DNA of 18,391 nucleotides, taken from Deltaproteobacteria bacterium (GTDB lineage Bacteria > Desulfobacterota > Desulfarculia > Adiutricales > Adiutricaceae). Location of the stretch: the NCBI GenBank assembly GCA_031267005.1, contig JAIRZX010000529.1, forward strand, positions 1 to 18,391, given 5' to 3'. Both the position numbers and the translations under genes were made by a program. The notes under the pieces were generated by a model that saw only the letters and a list, made by a program, of their open reading frames with translations, had not been told where the DNA came from and did not search any database. This document shows, piece after piece, positions 14,142 through 18,391 of this stretch (position 1 is its first letter; the number at the start of each line of letters is the position of its first letter).

Positions 14142-16624
14142 GACCCTCCCTCTTCGGCCGGGCTCCCGGATTCGCCGCCTTCCCCTTCCCCCGCCACTTC
14201 CGCGGCCCCGGCCTCGTATCCTGACCCGGCGCTTTCCCCTTCCGGCGCGAGGCCGCCGCCCGTCCGCGCCGCGTCCCGGAAAATTTCAACGGAGTCTATG
14301 CTGTACCTGCAAACCTGCGGAACTCTCGGATCCCATGCCGAGCCCTCCGGCAACGGCACGGTCGGGAGTGACGGGAACTCTATTAAAAGCTCCACATAGC
14401 CGGATCTCTGCCACGCGGACGGCGCGCGAATCAAAAATTCGCTCCCGTCGCGGACCAGCGCGTCGCCCGGAGGCGAGTTCGCCTCCCTGGCGGTAAGCTT
14501 GCCGCAGGAGCCGTCCGTCCCGCCGAAGCCTTCGGCAAACGATATCCTCACAAGGAGATCCTCCCCTAAAAGGGCGGACGGAGGGAGGAGTTTCAGCCGG
14601 AGGATCCTCCGGTTGGGTTTCCTGCTGAAATCCTCCAGCCCGGAGAAGGCCGCGGCGCCGTCCCTGCGCAGGACGTCCATGTCGTAACGGAACACCGTAA
14701 ATTCCGGAGGCGTTAAGGCGGCGGCGCCCTTGAACAGGCCGGGGTAGGCCCTGTCCGAGTACACGGGGGCGCCCCTCTCCGCGAATTTCAGATAGTCCGA
14801 GACGGATCCTCCGAAATAGTTCCCCGAGACGAACCCCACCCGATCTATCCCGGAATACTGGGAAATCGCCATCGCGGCGAAGCCGCGCTCCATGGAGGCG
14901 AAGTCGAACAGCACCATCTCTTTGTCGCGGTCGTAGGCCAATACCTCTTCCACCACTTCCGCGAGTGGCAGAAGCGATCGCATGTCCTCCACGGCCGCCC
15001 GCTTCCCGAGCGGGTTTTTATACGCCATGTGGGGAACGGCGACGACGGCCGCAGCCAGCGCCAAGGCGTACAGCGCACGGCGCGCTCTCCCCCGGAAAGC
15101 CGCGAGGAGCGCCGACGTCAGAAGCGCAACGGGCACGAACGAGACGGGGAGGGCAGTGAGCGACGCGAACTTCCAGATCCGGTATTCGTCCCCGAACCGG
15201 GCGAAAGCGGCGAGGTAAACTCCCAGGAAAAGCGCGAAGAGAAGGGTCAGGGCCTTCATGCCCGCGAGATCCCTTCCGGGGAAGGCGGGGGCGTTCCGTC
15301 TGAGGGCTATCGCCCACAGCGCGGCCAGGGAGATCGCGAAGGCCGCCCACTCGTAAAAGGATACGCCGGGCTTAATCCCGAAGGGCCCCCCGTCCGCGAT
15401 GAGGGGGATGCCCGAGAAAAGGCCGGGGTCCAGGAGATGCACGCCGTAACCCGCCGTCTGCACGGCTACGGCGCCGGTCCTCAAAACGACCTGCCCCGCC
15501 GACTGCGGGGAAACCAGCGCGGCCGCCGCCGTCGCCGCCAAGACCGGCCGGGCGGCGTTCCAGGCGTTCGCAAAGGCCTTCTTCACGTTCTGCCCGGCTA
15601 AGCCTCCTGAAGATTCCTTGAAGGAGAGTCGCAGGAACGCCGCGGCCGCGCACGCGGCCGCGAACATGAGGTAACCCGCCTGGTAGCACAGGAAAAGGTA
15701 CAGGAGCGGGAAAAAAAGCCTGAGGAACGACGCCCTCCTCGTCGGCGCCGATTCCGAACCTCCCAGCGCGGCGCGGAGGGCCAAGAGGTAGCCGAAGCTC
15801 GCGGCGAGCTGGCCGAAACCCCCGTAAAACGCCAAAAACCAGAAGAACCAGCCGCAGGAGACCCCCAGGGCCGCGAGCCAGGACAGCGCCCGGGGGAAGC
15901 CCGCGAGCTGCCGGACCAGGCCGTAGACGGCCGCCCCGATCCAGCTTAAGAGGAGGAGCGCGTAGCCCGGCGCGGCGAGCCAGGCGGGCGCCCCCCTGGC
16001 GGAAGAAAACATGGCGAACAGGATGTCGGTTCCGAAGCCGTCGAAGATCCACGGGTGCTGGTACGCTATCCCGTACGTCTCGGCCTCGGTGTATCCCATC
16101 CAGTAGCCCGCTTGGAAGATCCACGAATAGAAGTCGGCGCTCGGCGTGAGCCAGGGCTCCAGGCCGCCCGAAGGCCAGAGGCGGCAAAACCAGAGCCCCA
16201 GCGCGAAAGCCAAAAGGGCGGCCGCCGCCGCCCACTCTCGGGCCGCCAGGACCGCCCTGAGGTCCCCTCCGCGCCCCGGCCCGCCCCCGGAAACCGCGCC
16301 GCCCGCCCCTTTCGCCTTGCGCGCGGCCGCCAAGATCTCCCAAACGGCCCCCAGGAGCCCCAGTCCCACGAAAGCCGCGAAGGGCTTCTCGAACGAGTGG
16401 GTGAAGAAAGAAAGCCACCTGCAGACGACGAAAACGCCCGCCGCCCCTGCCAGGCAGCCGAGCATGCCGTCCGGCTCCGCCGCATCCCCGGCCTTGAGGG
16501 CCTTCAAAAGGCGTCTGCCCCAGAAGTCCAGAGACAGCGAGAAAGCGAGGAAGAAGGCCGCGAAGGCCGCTGCGGAAAGGACCGGCGTCAGTAAACCCCC
16601 CACGTTCAAAGCCTCCCAGTGCAT
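14138..16624 (-). CDS. Large polytopic membrane protein of unknown family (first of a tandem paralogous pair)
   Basis: This is an 828-aa protein, collinear with the following gene along its whole length. The block 166-220 differs from the paralogue at only 5 of 55 positions and contains QHPWIFDGFGTDILFAMF. An N-terminal D/E-rich loop precedes it, about a dozen hydrophobic segments follow, and about 590-790 is a soluble C-terminal part, ending in a Gly/Glu/Ser tail. A GT-C-like enzyme is one possibility, without a recognised motif. The start is uncertain: ATG 16624 has no ribosome site, whereas TTG 16609 aligns exactly with the paralogue start (LNVGG versus MNVAG) but has GGGAGG only 2 bases ahead. 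The promoter is probably near 17125-17154, giving a leader of about 490 bases. Confidence 0.83.
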   Translation of the reverse strand: MHWEALNVGGLLTPVLSAAAFAAFFLAFSLSLDFWGRRLLKALKAGDAAEPDGMLGCLAGAAGVFVVCRWLSFFTHSFEKPFAAFVGLGLLGAVWEILAAARKAKGAGGAVSGGGPGRGGDLRAVLAAREWAAAAALLAFALGLWFCRLWPSGGLEPWLTPSADFYSWIFQAGYWMGYTEAETYGIAYQHPWIFDGFGTDILFAMFSSARGAPAWLAAPGYALLLLSWIGAAVYGLVRQLAGFPRALSWLAALGVSCGWFFWFLAFYGGFGQLAASFGYLLALRAALGGSESAPTRRASFLRLFFPLLYLFLCYQAGYLMFAAACAAAAFLRLSFKESSGGLAGQNVKKAFANAWNAARPVLAATAAAALVSPQSAGQVVLRTGAVAVQTAGYGVHLLDPGLFSGIPLIADGGPFGIKPGVSFYEWAAFAISLAALWAIALRRNAPAFPGRDLAGMKALTLLFALFLGVYLAAFARFGDEYRIWKFASLTALPVSFVPVALLTSALLAAFRGRARRALYALALAAAVVAVPHMAYKNPLGKRAAVEDMRSLLPLAEVVEEVLAYDRDKEMVLFDFASMERGFAAMAISQYSGIDRVGFVSGNYFGGSVSDYLKFAERGAPVYSDRAYPGLFKGAAALTPPEFTVFRYDMDVLRRDGAAAFSGLEDFSRKPNRRILRLKLLPPSALLGEDLLVRISFAEGFGGTDGSCGKLTAREANSPPGDALVRDGSEFLIRAPSAWQRSGYVELLIEFPSLPTVPLPEGSAWDPRVPQVCRYSIDSVEIFRDAARTGGGLAPEGESAGSGYEAGAAEVAGEGEGGESGSPAEEGGS

Positions 16625-16889
16625 GGACGGGACCCGGAGCCGGGCGCCCGGCCGCCGCGCCGGGCCCGCTCCCTGCCGGCTCCCTCAGCCGACTTAGGCG
16701 GGCGGGACAGGCCGGAATCGCGGCCGGCTCCCCAAAGCGGCGGCGGGGATTTATGCCCGGACGCCGGAACTCCCAGGCGGACGGGGGACGCGCCTAACAA
16801 GCGGCCACGGCGATAGGACGGCGGAGCGGCCCTCCGACCGTCCCGCTGGATAAGAGAAACAGGCTATTCCGAAGCGCCTGAGGCTGAAT

Positions 16890-16995
16890 CGGAAAAAAGC
16901 GAGCCAAAACCGGAAGAAACTGAAGCAAAACCGGAAGAAAGCGGGCAGAAAACGGAAGAAAGTTTGGAGGAATTCGGAAGAAACGGAAGCGGACG
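16890..16995 (+). repeat. Five-unit 21-bp purine-rich tandem repeat, possibly a decayed coding tail
   Basis: CGGAAGAAA (first copy CGGAAAAAA) starts at 16890, 16911, 16932, 16953 and 16975, so the period is 21, 21, 21 and 22 bases. On the + strand this reads as Glu/Lys/Pro heptads (SEKSEPK, PEETEAK, PEESGQK, TEESLEE). Removing one T at about 16973-16974 restores the phase and continues as SEETEADES. There is no start codon with a ribosome site upstream in frame (a TAG lies at about 16815). It could be the remnant of an acidic protein tail or a plain minisatellite. Confidence 0.7.
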
Positions 16996-17124
16996 AGTCC
17001 CGGAAGGGGCTCCGGCGCGACCCTAAGACCCGCTCTGCCGAGGAATCCCGGAATGCGGGAGAGAAAGGTTGCCAGCTTGGCGCGCCGCAGTAAAGGGCAT
17101 GCGGCGTCCGGGACTTAAGGGCCT

Positions 17125-17154
17125 ATTATTAGGGTCAGGTCGCCTCTTATGCAA
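17125..17154 (-). promoter_or_regulatory. Candidate promoter for the tandem membrane-protein genes
   Basis: On the - strand, TTGCAT (17154-17149) and AATAAT (17130-17125) are separated by 18 bases. It reads toward the gene starting at 16624 with a long leader of about 490 bases that would contain the 21-bp array. No better candidate was seen closer to the gene. Confidence 0.45.
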
Positions 17155-17274
17155 AAATTCGGCCAAACCCTGCCCGATGCGGCGACACGCGGCAAACTGG
17201 CTCGGCCTGGACGGGCGCCCGCAACGCGAAGCAGAGCGCGCAGCCCCCCGGAACGCCGCAATATCCCCCAGGCG

Positions 17275-17309
17275 CTTGCGGGGCGGCCCGATGCCCGCCG
17301 GTCCGCAAG
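17275..17309 (-). terminator. Two-part hairpin after the ahb-like gene, candidate terminator
   Basis: The outer stem CTTGCGG (17275-17281) pairs with CCGCAAG (17303-17309), and the inner stem GGCGG (17282-17286) pairs with CCGCC (17295-17299). It starts 18 bases past the - strand stop at 17328. There is no T run. Confidence 0.5.
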
Positions 17310-17327
17310 GCACACGCCGCGTTAATC

Positions 17328-17846
17328 TCAGCCGCCGGCCGCCGATTCGGGGAAATACCTGACGGAGTCCTTCTTAAGCTCCTTGACGCTCTCAAGGACA
17401 GTCCAGTCCTTACAGCCAGTGAGCCCGGCCATCTCCTCGGCCATGGCCAGGAGTTCGCCCCGGCTTCCGGCATGGATCATGGTGTAGAGGTTGTACGGCC
17501 AGCCCGGGGCCTCGGAGCGCTGGTAGCAGTGGGTGACGTAAGGGAGGGACGCGAGCTTCTTGCCCGCCTCGGCCACCTCCGGGCCCCTGAATCGCCATAC
17601 CAGCATGGCGTTGGCCTTGAAGCCGGAGCGCTGATGCACCAAAACCGCGCCGAAGCGGCGTATGTAGCCCCTTTCGGCGAAGTCGCGGACCATGGCGAGG
17701 AGCTCGTCCTCGCTCAGGCCAACCTTCCCGGCTATCTCGGCGAAAGGGCGGGGGCTTAAGGGCAGATCGCCGCTTAAGGCATGCACTACTGCCTTCTCGA
17801 CCGGGGTGAGCCCGCTTTTATCGACCGCCGATTCTCCGTTTTCCAA
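17328..17846 (-). CDS. Siroheme decarboxylase subunit, AhbA/AhbB-like (Lrp/AsnC-type fold)
   Basis: This is a 172-aa protein with an N-terminal winged-helix region (about 13-66, LTPVEKAVVHAL ... IAGKVGLSEDELLAMVRDF) and an AsnC-type ligand domain. RRFGAVLVHQRSGFKANAM (63-81), YVTHCYQRSEAPGWPYN (103-119) and LYTMIHA match the Ahb/NirDLGH family, which decarboxylates siroheme to 12,18-didecarboxysiroheme in the alternative heme pathway of sulfate reducers and archaea, or does the equivalent step for heme d1. The HCYQR and WPYNLYTMIH motifs favour Ahb over a transcription regulator. Ahb enzymes usually work as an AhbA-AhbB pair; no second gene is in the window. It starts with TTG 17846, preceded by a run of eight G that can serve as ribosome site. 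Confidence 0.85.
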   Translation of the reverse strand: MENGESAVDKSGLTPVEKAVVHALSGDLPLSPRPFAEIAGKVGLSEDELLAMVRDFAERGYIRRFGAVLVHQRSGFKANAMLVWRFRGPEVAEAGKKLASLPYVTHCYQRSEAPGWPYNLYTMIHAGSRGELLAMAEEMAGLTGCKDWTVLESVKELKKDSVRYFPESAAGG

Positions 17847-17848
17847 TG

Positions 17849-17856
17849 CCCCCCCC
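17849..17856 (-). promoter_or_regulatory. Run of eight G before the TTG start of the ahb-like gene
   Basis: On the - strand GGGGGGGG is followed by CA and the TTG at 17846. It is the only purine-rich segment that could bind the ribosome here, so it decides this start. Changes in its length would alter spacing. Confidence 0.4.
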
Positions 17857-17874
17857 GTTCTATAAAGTATCGAA

Positions 17875-17892
17875 AATCGCCCGAAGGCGATT
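17875..17892 (-). terminator. UUCG tetraloop hairpin in the ahb-like gene leader
   Basis: On the - strand AATCGCC-TTCG-GGCGATT forms a 7-bp stem with the extra-stable UUCG loop, followed by only two more T residues. It lies 29 bases before the TTG start. It may be a weak terminator or attenuator, or a stabilising leader hairpin. Confidence 0.4.
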
Positions 17893-17920
17893 GCCGAAAC
17901 GCGCCCGCCTTCGCCTCGGT

Positions 17921-17956
17921 CTCGCTCTCACTCGCTCTCTCTCGCTCTCACTCTCT
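17921..17956. repeat. CT-rich 10-bp tandem repeat
   Basis: Units CTCGCTCTCA, CTCGCTCTCT and CTCGCTCTCA follow one another at 17921-17950 and run on into CTCTCT. One strand is nearly all pyrimidine apart from one G per unit. It lies between the promoter and start of the ahb-like gene, so it would be in the transcript leader. Confidence 0.8.
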
Positions 17957-18071
17957 TTGGCTCTCCCCAGCCGCGTTCACTGGCGGGCCGCGCTCGGCGG
18001 CGCCCGCCGGACTGCCGGGCTATCGATGTTTAACCCATTTCCCCGCTCAAATCAACGTTCACCCCCCCCCC

Positions 18072-18099
18072 AATATATTGTGCGCCCGTTTGCTGGCAA
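18072..18099 (-). promoter_or_regulatory. Sigma70-like promoter for the ahb-like gene
   Basis: On the - strand, TTGCCA (18099-18094) and TATATT (18077-18072) have a 16-base spacer; each differs from consensus at one position. The leader would be about 220 bases. A run of ten G (18071-18062) follows the -10 box directly, where transcription would start. Confidence 0.6.
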
Positions 18100-18203
18100 C
18101 CTGCCCGGCGGATGGGCTTCCGTCCGGCACCCCTTCTGGCCGGACGCGCCCACCCCTGCAGACGGCTCTTCCCATATCGATATTCCGTCCGTGAATTAGG
18201 TTT

Positions 18204-18219
18204 CTTGACTCATGTCAAG
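18204..18219. promoter_or_regulatory. FNR/HcpR-type inverted repeat
   Basis: CTTGAC-TCAT-GTCAAG is a perfect 6-bp inverted repeat with a 4-base centre. FNR sites are TTGAT-N4-ATCAA, and the motif I recall for Desulfovibrio HcpR is TTGAC-N4-GTCAA, which this matches exactly in the core. It lies about 145 bases upstream of the predicted start of the ahb-like transcript, and might instead serve a divergent gene outside the window. Confidence 0.5.
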
Positions 18220-18391
18220 ATGAGCGCCGAAGATTGGGAATAAGCTTGCCCCGAAGCCCGAACGCCTTTGCCGCCCCCCCCACCCGACGCCCTTTCAGCC
18301 TCCCCGCCCCGTTGCCGGCCGCCCCCCACCGGCCGACGGCGCCGCCCCCGACTCGCCGGGCCCGGGAAGGCCCGCCGACGCCTCCCAGGGG

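Larger units (their letters stand above)
16625..17327. other. 703-base non-coding stretch between the ahb-like gene and the tandem membrane-protein genes
   Basis: No intact gene is seen. It contains a 21-bp tandem array (16890-16995), a possible - strand promoter (17125-17154) and a large hairpin (17275-17309). The part around 16860-16990 is clearly purine-rich and lower in GC than its surroundings. Small frames on either strand lack start signals. Confidence 0.6.
17847..18391. other. 545-base non-coding leader upstream of the ahb-like gene
   Basis: Contains a UUCG hairpin, a CT-rich 10-bp tandem repeat, a sigma70-like promoter with an adjacent run of ten G, an ATATCGATAT palindrome (18174-18183) and an FNR/HcpR-type inverted repeat (each noted where supported). 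The last 150 bases are C-rich and show nothing I can assign. A divergent gene may begin beyond the window. Confidence 0.6.

Noticed and set aside
17328..17846. Lrp/AsnC-type transcription regulator
   Set aside because: The fold is shared, but the HCYQR and WPYNLYTMIH motifs are those of the Ahb/Nir siroheme decarboxylase family.
18208..18218. TTGACA on the - strand as a -35 box
   Set aside because: No acceptable -10 hexamer at 15-19 bases downstream. The bases are better explained as half of the inverted repeat.

Overview
The window is GC-rich bacterial chromosome with dense coding, frequent GTG/TTG starts and overlapping genes. A siroheme-decarboxylase (AhbA/AhbB-type) protein and a palindrome resembling Desulfovibrio HcpR sites suggest a Gram-negative anaerobe, perhaps of sulfate-reducer (Desulfobacterota) type. 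That assignment is inference. No tRNA, rRNA, CRISPR array, insertion sequence or phage gene was seen.

Layout. On the + strand: the last codons of a gene (3-77) with a strong terminator (118-151), then a DUF2723/TMEM260-like membrane glycosyltransferase candidate (169-2517) and a small membrane protein (2530-3234). A non-coding stretch with a perfect 24-bp inverted repeat (3439-3500) separates these from everything else, which is on the - strand. Read in the direction of transcription, the - strand carries: an AhbA/AhbB-like protein (17846-17328); two tandem paralogous ~830-aa membrane proteins of unknown family, overlapping by GTGA (16624-11643); an M20 peptidase with its own promoter (11461-10337); and a glycosylation cluster starting from a good sigma70-like promoter (10127-10099). 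That cluster is a GT2 polyprenyl-phosphate glycosyltransferase, an HddA-like heptose kinase, an HddC-like nucleotidyltransferase, a GtrA flippase, a methyltransferase, a SIS (GmhA-like) isomerase, a GmhB phosphatase and a transaldolase.

How the genes may work together. Transaldolase, GmhA, HddA, GmhB and HddC form a complete route from central sugar phosphates through sedoheptulose 7-phosphate to GDP-D-glycero-alpha-D-manno-heptose. The GT2 enzyme resembles DPM1/GtrB enzymes, which load a nucleotide sugar onto a polyprenyl phosphate, and GtrA proteins are thought to flip such lipids. The DUF2723 protein is related to TMEM260, a mannosyltransferase that uses a lipid-linked sugar. The two ~830-aa proteins have a similar general layout of many membrane segments plus a C-terminal soluble part. 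The main hypothesis is a lipid-phosphate-linked (manno)heptose pathway for glycosylation outside the cytoplasm. This is inferred from gene content and is not shown by the sequence.
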